Positions 7,311 through 16,040 of a DNA stretch of 64,000 nt are shown here, piece after piece. Both the position numbers and the translations under genes were made by a program. Under the pieces are notes generated by a model, which saw only the letters and a program-made list of their open reading frames with translations, was not told the origin of the DNA and searched no databases. Positions within the stretch are counted from its first letter, which is position 1. Each line of letters opens with the position of its first letter. Origin of the DNA: Planctomycetota bacterium (GTDB lineage: Bacteria > Planctomycetota > SZUA-567 > H5-PLA8). Location of the stretch: the NCBI GenBank assembly GCA_027493525.1, contig JAOSKN010000001.1:1798001-1862000 (forward strand), given 5' to 3'.

Positions 7311-9263
7311 GTGGCCAAGAAACGCTTGTCCCCCTGGTTCCTGGGGCCGTTGGCGCTCCTGGCGCTCGCCGGATGCGAACCCGCCGACGCCCCGGAGGCC
7401 GCGCCCGTCCCGCCGGAGGCCCCGCGCGCGGGCGAGGAACGCGCGGCCTCGGCCGCCCTCGGCGAGCCTCTCGTCTTCCGCGCCAGGGAGCTCAAGGCGC
7501 ATGCCGAATTCCTCGCTTCGGAGAAGCTCCAGGGGCGCAACAGCGGGACCGACGGCTGCCGCCTCGCCCGCGACTACCTCGTCGAACGCTTCCGCAAGGC
7601 CGGCCTCGAACCGGCGGGGTTCCCCGAAGGCGGCAAGCCCGGCTGGCTCCAGCCCTTCGAGTTCGTCAGCGGCGTGCGCCTCGGCGCCGGCTGCCGCCTC
7701 GCCGTCCGCCAGGGGGACGCCGAGCCCGCCGCGCTCGCGCTGGGTCAGGATTACGAGCCGCTCCGGCTGAGCGTCCCGCTCATGCAGGGCGAGCCCGCCG
7801 CGCTGGTCTTCGCCGGGTACGGGCTGAGCGACCCCAAGAACGGCTACGACGACTACGCGGGCCTCGACGTCCGCGACAAGCTCGTGATCGTGCTGCGCGG
7901 CGAACCCGAGTCGCCCGAGGGCAAGCGCGTCGGGCGGGAGGAGGCCGACCCGCACGCCCCGCCCAGCGTCTACTCCGACCTCTTCTACAAAGTCGCCACC
8001 GCCCGCGACCAGGGCGCCCGCGCGCTCCTGATCGTCACCGGCTACCGCAACACCACCGAGAAGCAGCGCGCCGAACTGATCCCCTTCCAGGACGGCGGGC
8101 GCATCCCCGCCGGGCTGCCCATCGTCCACGTCGCCGCCCCCGCCGCCGAGGCCTGGTTCAAGGCCGCGGGCCTCGACCTCGCCGAACTGCAGAAGAAGCT
8201 CGACGCGGACCTCAAGCCCCAGAGCCGCGTGCTCAAGGGGCTCAAGGCCGACTTGCGCGTGGACGTGGTCCGCGAACACGCCGTGACCGAGAACGTCCTC
8301 GGGCGCCTGCCGGGCCACGACCCCAAGCTTCGCGACGAGATCGTCGTCGTGGGCGCGCACTACGACCACCTGGGGCTGGGCAACGAGTTCTCCCGCGCCG
8401 ACGCCGCCGAGATGGGCAAGAAGATTCACCACGGCGCCGACGACAACGCCTCCGGCGTCGCGGTCCTGCTGGAACTCGCGCGCCAGGCCGCCGCGGCCCA
8501 AGGCAAACTCCGCCGCACCGTCTGGTTCTGCGCCTTCTCCGGCGAGGAACTCGGCACCCTCGGCTCGATTCACATGGTCCGCAACCCGCCGCCGGGCTTC
8601 GACGTCAAGCGCGTCGCCGCGATGCTCAACTTCGACATGGTCGGCCGGCTCCGCGAGGAGAAGCTCAACGTCATCGGCGCCGGCACCGGAACGGGCTTCG
8701 GCAAGCTGCTCGAGGACGCCAACACGCCCTTCGGCTTCGACCTCAAGCTCACCGAGGACGGCTTCGGCGGCAGCGACCACCTGATCTTCCAGAACAACGG
8801 CGTGCCGGTGCTCTTCCTCTTCACCGGCTCCCACGACGACTACCACAAGCCCTCGGACACCGCCGACAAGCTAAACCTGCCCGGCATGGCCAGCGTCGCC
8901 GCCTTCGGCATGGACCTCCTCGCGCGCCTCGCCCAGGCCGAAGAACGCCCGGCCTTCGTGAAGCTCGAACCCAAGGCGCGCTCCGTCGCCGGCATGGGCG
9001 GCATCCGCCTCGGCACGCTCCCCGACTACAGCTTCGAAGGCAAAGGCATGCGCCTCTCCGGCGTCCGCGGCGGCGGCCCCGCCGAGAAGGGCGGCCTGCT
9101 CAAGGGCGACGTGATCGTCCGCCTCGCCGGAAAGCGCATCGAGAACATCTACGACTTCATGAACGTCCTGCGCCAGTGCCGCCCCGACGAAGCCATCGAG
9201 ATCGTCGTCGAGCGCGAAGGGAAGGAAGTTACGCTTAAGGTCTCCCCGGAGCAGAAGCCGTAG
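7311..9263 (+). CDS. M28-family metallopeptidase lipoprotein with PA and PDZ domains
   Basis: A 650-residue exported zinc aminopeptidase-type protein. The start is GTG 7311 with GGAG 7 bases upstream. The signal peptide ends in the lipobox LALAGC, so it should be lipid-anchored. A protease-associated (PA) domain spans roughly residues 120-310. The M28 domain shows the zinc ligands: His in GAHYDH, Asp in GADDNASG, Glu pair in SGEELG, Asp in NFDMVG and His in DDYHKPSDT. The C-terminal ~90 residues form a PDZ domain (GLLKGDVIVRLAGKRIENIY), so substrate or complex recruitment is likely. It is divergent from cysI, with ~150 bp between the starts. Confidence 0.92.
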   Translation: MAKKRLSPWFLGPLALLALAGCEPADAPEAAPVPPEAPRAGEERAASAALGEPLVFRARELKAHAEFLASEKLQGRNSGTDGCRLARDYLVERFRKAGLEPAGFPEGGKPGWLQPFEFVSGVRLGAGCRLAVRQGDAEPAALALGQDYEPLRLSVPLMQGEPAALVFAGYGLSDPKNGYDDYAGLDVRDKLVIVLRGEPESPEGKRVGREEADPHAPPSVYSDLFYKVATARDQGARALLIVTGYRNTTEKQRAELIPFQDGGRIPAGLPIVHVAAPAAEAWFKAAGLDLAELQKKLDADLKPQSRVLKGLKADLRVDVVREHAVTENVLGRLPGHDPKLRDEIVVVGAHYDHLGLGNEFSRADAAEMGKKIHHGADDNASGVAVLLELARQAAAAQGKLRRTVWFCAFSGEELGTLGSIHMVRNPPPGFDVKRVAAMLNFDMVGRLREEKLNVIGAGTGTGFGKLLEDANTPFGFDLKLTEDGFGGSDHLIFQNNGVPVLFLFTGSHDDYHKPSDTADKLNLPGMASVAAFGMDLLARLAQAEERPAFVKLEPKARSVAGMGGIRLGTLPDYSFEGKGMRLSGVRGGGPAEKGGLLKGDVIVRLAGKRIENIYDFMNVLRQCRPDEAIEIVVEREGKEVTLKVSPEQKP

Positions 9264-9275
9264 GACGGCAACAAG

Positions 9276-9428
9276 CAGTGAACGGTGAACAGTGAACGGT
9301 GAGAGTATTGAGATTCGCCGCAGCATCTCGGCTGGCGACTCAATCCTTACTAGAACCCAGAACCCAGAACCCAGAACCCAGAACCCAGAACCCAGAACCC
9401 AGAACCCAGAACCCAGAACCCAGAACCC
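9276..9428. repeat. Heptamer arrays: GTGAACR units, then AGAACCC x 11
   Basis: 9276-9302 has four GTGAACG/GTGAACA units. After a ~50 bp non-repetitive gap, 9352-9428 is a perfect tandem of eleven AGAACCC units (77 bp). The array abuts the start of the next gene and leaves no room for a normal ribosome-binding site there. Confidence 0.92.
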
Positions 9429-9432
9429 CGCC

Positions 9433-9816
9433 ATGCCCCTTCTTCTCCGCCAACCGGGAGTCGGCGCCGAACCCGCGGCCTGGACGCTGGAGGTGAACGA
9501 GGAGGACGAGGAGGCGCGCGAGATCCTCGCGGGGCTGCTCGCCGAAGCCGGCCCTGGCGCGGCCGAGTTGGAGCTGTCGCCCGGCAGCGCGGCCCCGCGC
9601 ATCCGGTTCGAACTCGACGAGGCCGCCCCGGTCATGGCCTGGCGCGCGATCCCGGGCGGGCTCGGCGTCCGCCTCAGCCGCACCGCCCTGAAGGCCCTCG
9701 TCGAACTCTGGAACCTCTCCGCGCAAGGGGCCGGCGAGTACAGCCTTGAGGTCGCCGGCGTCAGCCCCGCCGGCACGGCCCAGGCGACCTACCTGACCCT
9801 CCGGCCCGGGCCCTGA
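9433..9816 (+). CDS. Hypothetical protein, 127 residues
   Basis: No family is recognised. The frame runs from ATG 9433 to a stop at 9814-9816 with codon use typical of the neighbourhood. The product is acidic (LEVNEEDEEAREILAGLL near residue 25) with a predicted mixed alpha/beta fold and no signal peptide, membrane segment or Cys motif. The frame stays open upstream through the AGAACCC array, where it would read a Thr-Gln-Asn-Pro-Glu-Pro-Arg repeat. I exclude that as non-coding because the array is a generic intergenic repeat. No Shine-Dalgarno sequence is present, so the true start is uncertain. Confidence 0.55.
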   Translation: MPLLLRQPGVGAEPAAWTLEVNEEDEEAREILAGLLAEAGPGAAELELSPGSAAPRIRFELDEAAPVMAWRAIPGGLGVRLSRTALKALVELWNLSAQGAGEYSLEVAGVSPAGTAQATYLTLRPGP

Positions 9817-9829
9817 CCGGCCGCGACAC

Positions 9830-10135
9830 GCACCTAGTGCATCTTTTTTAGAGTCTCGTAGACACCCGTTGCGCCCGTGCCGCCGGAAGCCCGGAGCAAG
9901 CCTTCCGCAACGAGGCGAGAAGGACACACAGGTGCAACATTTTTTAGCCTATCGTAGACGACCATTCCCCGTCTTCATGGATACGTGTCAGGCAAGCGCA
10001 CACAGGTGCAACATTTTTCGGCTATCGTATACAGGCGTTGAAAGCAGGGCCGGCGGGCATCGCGGTTCGGGCTCCGCTTCGGGCGGACCGCTGCTGCACA
10101 CGGGTGCATCTTTTTTCAAGCTCGTGGACACCGGC
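9830..10135. repeat. Four degenerate ~40 bp direct repeats in a gene-free interval
   Basis: The interval 9817-10207 has no convincing gene. It holds four copies of a motif with the core GTGCAWC(A)TTTTTT, then a short variable part, then CTCGTAGACACC or a variant. The copies start near 9830, 9925, 9999 and 10096; their GTGCA anchors are at 9837, 9932, 10006 and 10104. Copies 2, 3 and 4 are preceded by CACA(C/G)GG. Copies 2 and 3 share GGTGCAACATTTTT exactly. Irregular spacing (95, 74, 98 bp) and imperfect repeats argue against CRISPR. Multiple protein-binding sites or remnants of an inserted element are possible. Confidence 0.7.
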
Positions 10136-10195
10136 CCATCGCGCGCCGCAAGGCAAGTCGTGGCAACCGATTGAACGCCGCCCCGGCTTCGGGTG

Positions 10196-10201
10196 TACTA
10201 T
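10196..10201 (+). promoter_or_regulatory. Candidate -10 box (TACTAT) for a leaderless transcript
   Basis: TACTAT ends 7 bases before ATG 10208, so a transcript would begin at the start codon. A -35-like TTGAAC (10171-10176) lies upstream with a long 19 bp spacer. The same 7-base geometry is seen at 14014 and on the minus strand at 41864. Confidence 0.4.
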
Positions 10202-10207
10202 CCTCTA

Positions 10208-12113
10208 ATGGCAGCCGCCGCGAAACCTATGCTCCGGATCGTCCTGCTCCTGCTGGCCTTGGCCGGCGGGCTGGGCGCGGCGCATCACCTCCTGGGCCGG
10301 CCCGACCGCATCGCCGCGGCCCAGGCCGAGGTCGACCTGCGCACCGTGGGCGACGAGGTGCTCCGCTTCGAGTTCGACCATGGGCGGCTGCCCGAGTCGC
10401 TCGATGCCCTCACCCCCGGCTACCTCCGCGAGGACCAGCTTGCCCGCGACGGCCAGGCCCTCTACCGCTACGACCCCGCCCGGCGGGAGCTGGAGCAGGC
10501 CCGCGGCGCGGAGATCCGCGGGCTCTACGTAAAGATGCGCGAGCCCCTCCGCTATCCCTTGCCCGCGCCGGCAAGCCGCACGGCGGCCGCGCCCGAGCCG
10601 CCGCCGGAAGCCGCCGCGATCCTGGAGACCCCGCTGGAAGTCCCCGCCGGCCCCGAGGCCCTCGCCCCGCCCGAGCCGCCGCCGCCGCCGGAAGCCGCCG
10701 CGGCCCTCGAGGCTCCTCTGGAAGTCCCCGCCGGCCCCAAGGCCCTCGCCCCGCCCGAGGGCGCCTACGTCTTCGAGGCCGAGCACTTCTCCGAGACCAA
10801 CTACGGCTGGGAGGCCCACCCCGACCCCGAGGCCTCCGCCGGCGCGTACCTCCATTGCAAGGAAGGCATCGCCAACGGCCCCGGGCAGACGCGCCACGAC
10901 GTCGGGAACTTCTACTACCTCCACGCCACGAAGGACTTCACCTTCCTCCGCTACCGCATTCATCTGCCGGCCGCCGGGCGCTTCTACGTCTACGGCCGGA
11001 TGTGGACCACCGACAGCAAGTGCAGCAACGCGATCTGCGCCGAGTTCGACCGGGGCGGGCCGTATGTCGGCGGGATGAGCAACCGCACGCCCTTCCGCTG
11101 GGTCTGGACCCCGATCGACAACGAGTTCCGGAACCTCGCCGCGGGCGACCACTTCCTGCATCTGTTCATCCACGAGGACGGCGTCCGCTTCGACCAGTTC
11201 CTGCTCAGCCCGAAACCGCTCGAGGACCAGGGCCAGCTCTTCAAGGCGAACCTCGCGACGGGCGAGGGGACCGCCTGGCGCGCCGAGGCCGGGCCGCCCC
11301 TGCAGCTCTCGCTCGACCTCAAGAGCATGGTCCTCGCGCCGGATGTCCCGCCCGCCTGCCGCCTGGTGCTGCGCCGCCTGCGCCCCGGGACCGGGGCCGC
11401 GCGCCTCCGCGCGGCGCTCGAGGCCGCCGGCCCCGGCGGCGCGGACGTCGTGCTGGCCGAGCGCGGCGTGGACCTCGCGGCGCTGCCCGAACTGGCCTTC
11501 GTCCCGCTCGACTTCCGCGCGCTGGACCTGCCCGGCCTGGCGCGGCGCGAGTACGTTCTTCGCGCGAGGCTCGAACGGGACGGCGAGGTTCTGGCGGAGA
11601 CCGCCGCGCCGCTGATGCGCCCCTTCGCCTGGGAGGCCTTCGGCCCCGGCAACTACCTCCCCAACGACGCCGCCGGCCCGCTCGACGCCGACGGGAGCCC
11701 CAAGCCCGGCGACGCGCGCCGTTGGACGCCCTTCCTCGAGACCAGCTTCGAGCACTTCGGGGTCATGGACTTCGGCCAGCATACCACGGGCAACCCGCGC
11801 AACCCGCCTCTCGACAAGACCATCTACCTCCGCACCCGCGTCCGCGTCCCCCGCGCCGGGGAGTACCTTTTCAAGGTCCAGGCCGACGACCAGATGCTCC
11901 TCTGGCTCGACGGGACGCAGATCTTCCGCCATGACGACCAGCGCCCCGTCACCCGCGCCGCCTCCCGGTTCGCGCTGAAGCTGGAGGCCGGCGAGCACCG
12001 CCTGCGCATGCGGGTCAACCAGACCGAGGGGCGCTGGCAGGCCTCCCCTGCGCATCCGCGCCGCCGACGACGGGGTCGGCGAAGTCGTCGGGCTGGACGG
12101 CCCGCACGAGTAG
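10208..12113 (+). CDS. Large exported envelope protein, pseudopilin-like N-terminus (frameshift near 12047)
   Basis: About 634 residues if one extra C in the CCCC run 12044-12047 is removed; the natural ending then reads LRIRAADDGVGEVVGLDG and stops at TAG 12111. Without repair, the frame runs on to 12169 with an Arg-rich nonsense tail. The N-terminal hydrophobic helix (LRIVLLLLALAGGLGAAHHL) is followed by a segment like the type II secretion pseudopilin domain (HGRLPESLDALTPGYL). Next come a Pro/Glu/Ala linker with a repeated block and two beta-rich regions. The C-terminal region (PRAGEYLFKVQADDQMLLWL) looks like PA14/carbohydrate-binding modules. The start is ATG 10208; GTG 10193 is possible. 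The function is unknown. Confidence 0.68.
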
Positions 12114-12216
12114 GTTTCCCGCGCGGGCACGAGTGCTGCGCGGCGTGCGAACCGGATTCCGTCTGGTAAGCTGTGCCGAAAACCGTCCCATGGATATGAA
12201 CCGCGAAGCCGAGCCC

Positions 12217-13884
12217 ATGCGCGCCCGCGCCGCCTGCGGCCTGGTGCTGCTCTGCGCGGCGCTGGCGCGGGGCGCCGAGCCGCCCAAGGTTGAGTCCACC
12301 GAGGCGGACTTCCAGGCCTCGCTCAAGCGCTACTGCGGGCTGCTCGAACGGTCCCCCGCCGCCGCGCCGATTCCCGTCCAGCTTGGCGGCTGGGCCTCCT
12401 TGCAGGTGCCGTCCTGCGCGGTCGCCGGGCTGGTGCTGCTCGGCGAAGGGAACACCCCCGTGCGCGGGCCGTACGCCGCTCAACTCGATAAGCTCTACAA
12501 GTACACGCTCCTGGCGACCTCGAGCTTCCCCGTCGGCAGCCCGTCGCACGAGAGCTGGCCGCTCGGATTCGGCATCCTGTTTCTCTCCGAGATTCACCGG
12601 CTCCAGCCGTCCGCGGAACTGAGGGCCCACATCGAGAAACTGGTCAAGCGCCTGGAATCCGGCATGGACGGCGAGAAGGGCTGGCGGCACACCCTCCAGC
12701 CCGACCCCAAGGAGGATTACGGCGCGTTCGTCGGCGTCTCGATCTGGTGCGTGGCGGGGTTGGCGGCGGCGCAGGAGCAGGGCGTCGCGGTGGACGAGCT
12801 CAAGTTGCGGACGGCCCTGGCCGGCATCCGCAAGTGCGTGGGCGTCTACGGCGGCGCGCAGTATTTCTCCGGCCAGAAGTCGCTCGTCACGCCCGGGCGC
12901 TCCGCCGCGATCCTCTGGCTGCTGCACCGCTATGCCGGTGAACCTGGCGCGGAGGCCGAGCGCGCGAAGGCTTCGTTCCTGCGCACGCTGGAGGCTTCAC
13001 ACGAGGGCCACGGCTCGCAGATGATGAACTTCGCCTGGGCCGCCATGGGCGCGGCGGTCGCCGGCGCGGAGACTGGGAAGGCTTTCTGGGACGCGCAACT
13101 CGAGAACCTGAACGGCGCGCGCCAGCCCGACGGCGGCCTGGTCTACCGCGCCTGGCCCGATATGGGGTTTCCCGACGCGGAGCACGCGAAGAAACGCGAA
13201 GGGCGCGGCGGGAGCGCGCTCGATAAGACCTTCATCCCCGACCGGATGTACGGCGAAGGCTGGACCGGCGCGTGGCTGCTGCTCGCCTGGCAGTGCGGCC
13301 TCGGGCGCTGCATCCTGGTCAAGAAGCCCGGCCCGGCCGCACTGCCTGCGCTGAAGGAATCCAAGGATTCGAAGGATACTGGAGCACTGCGCGCCGGGCT
13401 GGACGAGGCTGCCGCGCTGCTGGCCGCCGGGAAGGCCCCGGAAGCCGCGCCAAAGCTCGACGCGCTGCTCCGCGCGCACCCCGGACACGCCGAGGCGTTG
13501 AAGCTGCGCGGTATCGCCGCCCTGCCGCCGCTCGCCAAGCCCGTGGAAAAGCTCGACGCGAAGGCCCTTGCCGCCCGCGACAGCGGCTGGTCCCCGAGCG
13601 CCGAAGGGCAGGCGCTCGCCTACTTCGACCGCGCCCTGCGCGCGCGCGAAGGCAAGGGCTTGGTGCCGGAGGCCTTCGACGCTCAAGTCAGGCTGCTGGC
13701 CGCGCGCGTCCACGCCAAACGCCTCGTGCTCTCCGTCGCCGCCGACCCGCGCTCGCCGGCCTGGGTGCCGCTCTACAATACCTTCGTCAACACGCTGAAT
13801 CCGGTCCTGCAGAGCCCCGCCGCGCAGGCCGAAGGCCTCCAACTGATGCAGGCCGTGCAGCCGTATTTGCCGGTGAAGAAGTAG
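12217..13884 (+). CDS. Exported alpha/alpha-toroid-type protein of unknown function
   Basis: A 555-residue protein. From ATG 12217 it has a clean signal peptide (MRARAACGLVLLCAALARGAE); ATG 12190 is an in-frame alternative that would place acidic residues before it. The central part has repeated helical pairs with Gly/Trp signatures (ESWPLGFGILFLSEIHR, YGAFVGVSIWCVAGL, PGRSAAILWLLHRY), the pattern of squalene-cyclase/prenyltransferase-type toroids. The C-terminal ~150 residues have TPR-like helices (AAALLAAGKAPEAAPKLDAL). The vWA protein at 55.8-58.2 kb has a similar toroid-like segment. No catalytic residues are recognised. Confidence 0.68.
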   Translation: MRARAACGLVLLCAALARGAEPPKVESTEADFQASLKRYCGLLERSPAAAPIPVQLGGWASLQVPSCAVAGLVLLGEGNTPVRGPYAAQLDKLYKYTLLATSSFPVGSPSHESWPLGFGILFLSEIHRLQPSAELRAHIEKLVKRLESGMDGEKGWRHTLQPDPKEDYGAFVGVSIWCVAGLAAAQEQGVAVDELKLRTALAGIRKCVGVYGGAQYFSGQKSLVTPGRSAAILWLLHRYAGEPGAEAERAKASFLRTLEASHEGHGSQMMNFAWAAMGAAVAGAETGKAFWDAQLENLNGARQPDGGLVYRAWPDMGFPDAEHAKKREGRGGSALDKTFIPDRMYGEGWTGAWLLLAWQCGLGRCILVKKPGPAALPALKESKDSKDTGALRAGLDEAAALLAAGKAPEAAPKLDALLRAHPGHAEALKLRGIAALPPLAKPVEKLDAKALAARDSGWSPSAEGQALAYFDRALRAREGKGLVPEAFDAQVRLLAARVHAKRLVLSVAADPRSPAWVPLYNTFVNTLNPVLQSPAAQAEGLQLMQAVQPYLPVKK

Positions 13885-13892
13885 CAGGCAGT

Positions 13893-13976
13893 AACAGTGA
13901 ACAGTGAACAGTGAACTGCTCTTGACTCTTGGCAGTTACAGATCACAGATTACAGATTACAGATTACAGATCACAG
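13893..13976. repeat. Heptamer arrays (GTGAACA and TTACAGA types)
   Basis: 13893-13916 has about three GTGAACA-type units. 13935-13976 has six units alternating TTACAGA and TCACAGA. They lie between the preceding stop and the promoter of the AraC-family gene. Confidence 0.88.
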
Positions 13977-14013
13977 GCTCCTCAGGTTACCGATCGCAAT
14001 TCCCCGCTTCCTG

Positions 14014-14019
14014 TATAAT
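14014..14019 (+). promoter_or_regulatory. -10 box (TATAAT), probable leaderless start
   Basis: A perfect TATAAT ends 7 bases before ATG 14026, so the expected transcription start is the A of the start codon. There is no Shine-Dalgarno sequence in the few remaining bases, and no good -35 box is visible. Confidence 0.55.
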
Positions 14020-14025
14020 TCCCCC

Positions 14026-14921
14026 ATGCCCACGCGGATGCTGCGCAGCTCGTCCTACTTCAAGCCCGGCAAGCTGCCGCTGGTGGTCCTGGAGGCCCAC
14101 CACGGGGACAATCCCATTTCGCCGCACGCCCACGACTTCATCGAACTCGTCTACTTCGCGCAGGGTTCATCGCTCCACGAGTACGCCGGCAAGCGCTACC
14201 GCCTCCAGCCCGGCGACCTCTTCGTGATCCATCCCGGCGAGCCGCATGCCTACGCGCACGGCCGCCGCGTGAAGATCTACAACTGCCTCTTCCTGCCCGA
14301 GGCCATCCAGCCCGACCTCGAGTACCTCCGGCGCATGGAAGGCTTCTTCGACATGATCATGGTCGAGCCGTTCTTCCGCTCCGAGGCCGGCCTGCGCAAC
14401 GCCGTGCACCTCGACGCCGTCCACCGCGTCCGCGCCGAGGAACTGCTCCGCGAGATGCAGCTCGAGCTGCAGCGGCAGGGGCCCGGCTACGAGGCCGCCG
14501 CCCGCGCCATGCTCGTCCAGTTGCTCGTCCTGGCCGCGCGGTTCCGCACCGAGGCCGAGCGCGCGAAGCAAAGCGAGCCCGCCGACCCGCTCGCCGAGAA
14601 GCGCGCGCTGATGCGCGACTGCCTGCGCTACATCGAGGAACATTACGCCGAGCAGATCGGCTGGAGAACCTCGCCGAGCGCGCCTACCTCAGCCCCGAGT
14701 ACTTCAGCAAGGTCTTCAAGCGCCTCACCGGGCAGACCCCCATCGAGTTCATCAACGCCCTGCGCCTCGACAAGGCCAAGCAGCTCCTCGCCGACCCGGC
14801 CCTGCCGGTGACCGAGATCGCCTTCCGCACCGGCTTCCACGACGCCAATTACTTCACCCGCCAGTTCAAGAAGGCCGAAGGCGTCAGCCCGGCGCTCTGG
14901 CGGCGGCGGCAGGTGGGATAG
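14026..14921 (+). CDS. AraC-family transcriptional regulator (single-base deletion near 14657)
   Basis: About 298 residues after repair. The N-terminal cupin (AraC-binding) domain shows HAHDFIELVYFAQG and LQPGDLFVIHPGEPHAY, so a sugar or related effector is sensed there. The C-terminal double helix-turn-helix is intact but in another frame: LENLAERAYLSPEYFSKVFK and TEIAFRTGFHDANYFTRQFK. Restoring one C after GATC (reading I-R-L-E-N) joins the halves; unrepaired, the frame ends at 14811 in nonsense. The complete conservation of both halves suggests an assembly error rather than a pseudogene. It probably controls the adjoining isomerase/dehydrogenase/hydrolase cluster. Confidence 0.88.
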
Positions 14922-15080
14922 TCGAGTCGCAACACGCTCAAGTAGCTGGAGTTACAACAGAGCTTCGCAGGCCGGAATTGTGCTAATGCTTTCCCCGAAT
15001 CGTGCTGGTAACCGACCCGCCTCAAGGGGTTAGATGCCCCACGAATGCACGGGTGAGTCCGGCACTGGGGAGAGCGGTCC

Positions 15081-15884
15081 ATGGCCATCAAGCTGGCTTG
15101 CAGCACCATTCTGTACGGCGGGCATCTGCTGGAGACGGCGCTCGAGGGGATCAAGAAGGCCGGCTACGAAGCCATCGAGCTGTGCTGCATTCCCGGCATG
15201 GCGCCGCACTTCTGGCCCAAGCTGACCGACGAGGCGCTGAAGGAAGTCCGCAAGAAGGTGGACGCCTCGGGCCTCGCGATCGAGTCCGTCGGGGCGAGCG
15301 GCGCCTGCGGCGACCTCAACGCGACCAAGGCGACGCTCCATGCCGCCGCCGTGCTGGGCGCGCCGTACGTCACCACCGCCACCGGCGGCAAGAGCGACGA
15401 CGAGCCGAGCTTCGCCGAAGTGGTCAAGACCTGGAGGGAGTACGCCAAGGCCGCGTCCGAAGAGGGCGCGAAGCTGAGCGTCAAGCCGCACGTCCGCGCC
15501 GTCGTCTACCACGGCCCCAGCAGCCTGCGCTTCATGAAGGAACTCGACACGAACCAGGTGGGCCTCAACTACGACCCCACGCACATCTACCGCACCCCAT
15601 CCCACGAAGACGAGATCCAGACGCTCCGCGACGTGAAGGATTACGTCTTCACCACGCGCTTCCGCGACTGCGCCGGGCGCGACCTGAACATCGGCCCGGT
15701 CGAGAAGCAGGTCTGCGGGCAGGGCGTCCTGAACCTCCCGCCCTACTTCGCCGCGCTGAAGGAAGTCCCCAACCTCAAGTACGTCACGCTCGAGATCGTC
15801 GGCACCGCCGGTTCGAGCCGCACCGAGGTTCAGAGCGTGGTCGAACGCTGCGCGGAGTATGTGCGGAAGAACGGGCTGCTTTGA
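15081..15884 (+). CDS. Sugar phosphate isomerase/epimerase (xylose isomerase-like TIM barrel)
   Basis: A 267-residue AP-endonuclease-2-superfamily barrel. The start MAIKLACSTILYGG and the acidic/His metal ligands (IELCCIPGMAPHF, VKPHVRAVVYH, GLNYDPTHIY, LEIVG) match the family that isomerises or epimerises sugars and inositol derivatives. GGGGAGAG lies 8 bases before the ATG. It sits between an AraC regulator and a Gfo/Idh/MocA dehydrogenase, a pairing typical of inositol and keto-sugar catabolism. The substrate is not predictable. Codon use matches the neighbours. Confidence 0.85.
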   Translation: MAIKLACSTILYGGHLLETALEGIKKAGYEAIELCCIPGMAPHFWPKLTDEALKEVRKKVDASGLAIESVGASGACGDLNATKATLHAAAVLGAPYVTTATGGKSDDEPSFAEVVKTWREYAKAASEEGAKLSVKPHVRAVVYHGPSSLRFMKELDTNQVGLNYDPTHIYRTPSHEDEIQTLRDVKDYVFTTRFRDCAGRDLNIGPVEKQVCGQGVLNLPPYFAALKEVPNLKYVTLEIVGTAGSSRTEVQSVVERCAEYVRKNGLL

Positions 15885-15931
15885 TCCGTAAGCTGCCAGG
15901 GCGAACAGGCGTGTGGCACGCGCCGCGTTTC

Positions 15932-16020
15932 AAAAACGTAAAACGTAAGAAGCCCTGAGCAAGTTCGTAAGACCGAAGGCCGTGGCAAAAGTGGTGCTCA
16001 CGTTTTTCGTTTTACGTTTT
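15932..16020. repeat. Inverted heptamer repeat (AAAACGT / ACGTTTT) between two genes
   Basis: The left arm AAAACGTAAAACG (15933-15945) is exactly the reverse complement of CGTTTTACGTTTT (16008-16020). Both arms are runs of 7 bp units, for example CGTTTTT, CGTTTTA, CGTTTTC from 16001. The pair could form a long hairpin in the transcript between the isomerase and the dehydrogenase gene. Confidence 0.75.
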
Positions 16021-16040
16021 CACCTCCTAAGGAGCCTCCC

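Noticed and set aside
9292..9432. N-terminal extension of the 127-residue protein made of Thr-Gln-Asn-Pro-Glu-Pro-Arg repeats
   Set aside because: It is only a translation of the AGAACCC heptamer array, which is a generic intergenic repeat in this genome.
9830..10135. CRISPR-like array (repeats ~40 bp, spacers ~35-60 bp)
   Set aside because: Repeat copies differ at many positions, the spacing is irregular, there are only four copies, and no cas gene is nearby.
14026..14921. AraC regulator as a decayed pseudogene
   Set aside because: Both domains are fully conserved around one missing base, which fits the many other single-base errors.
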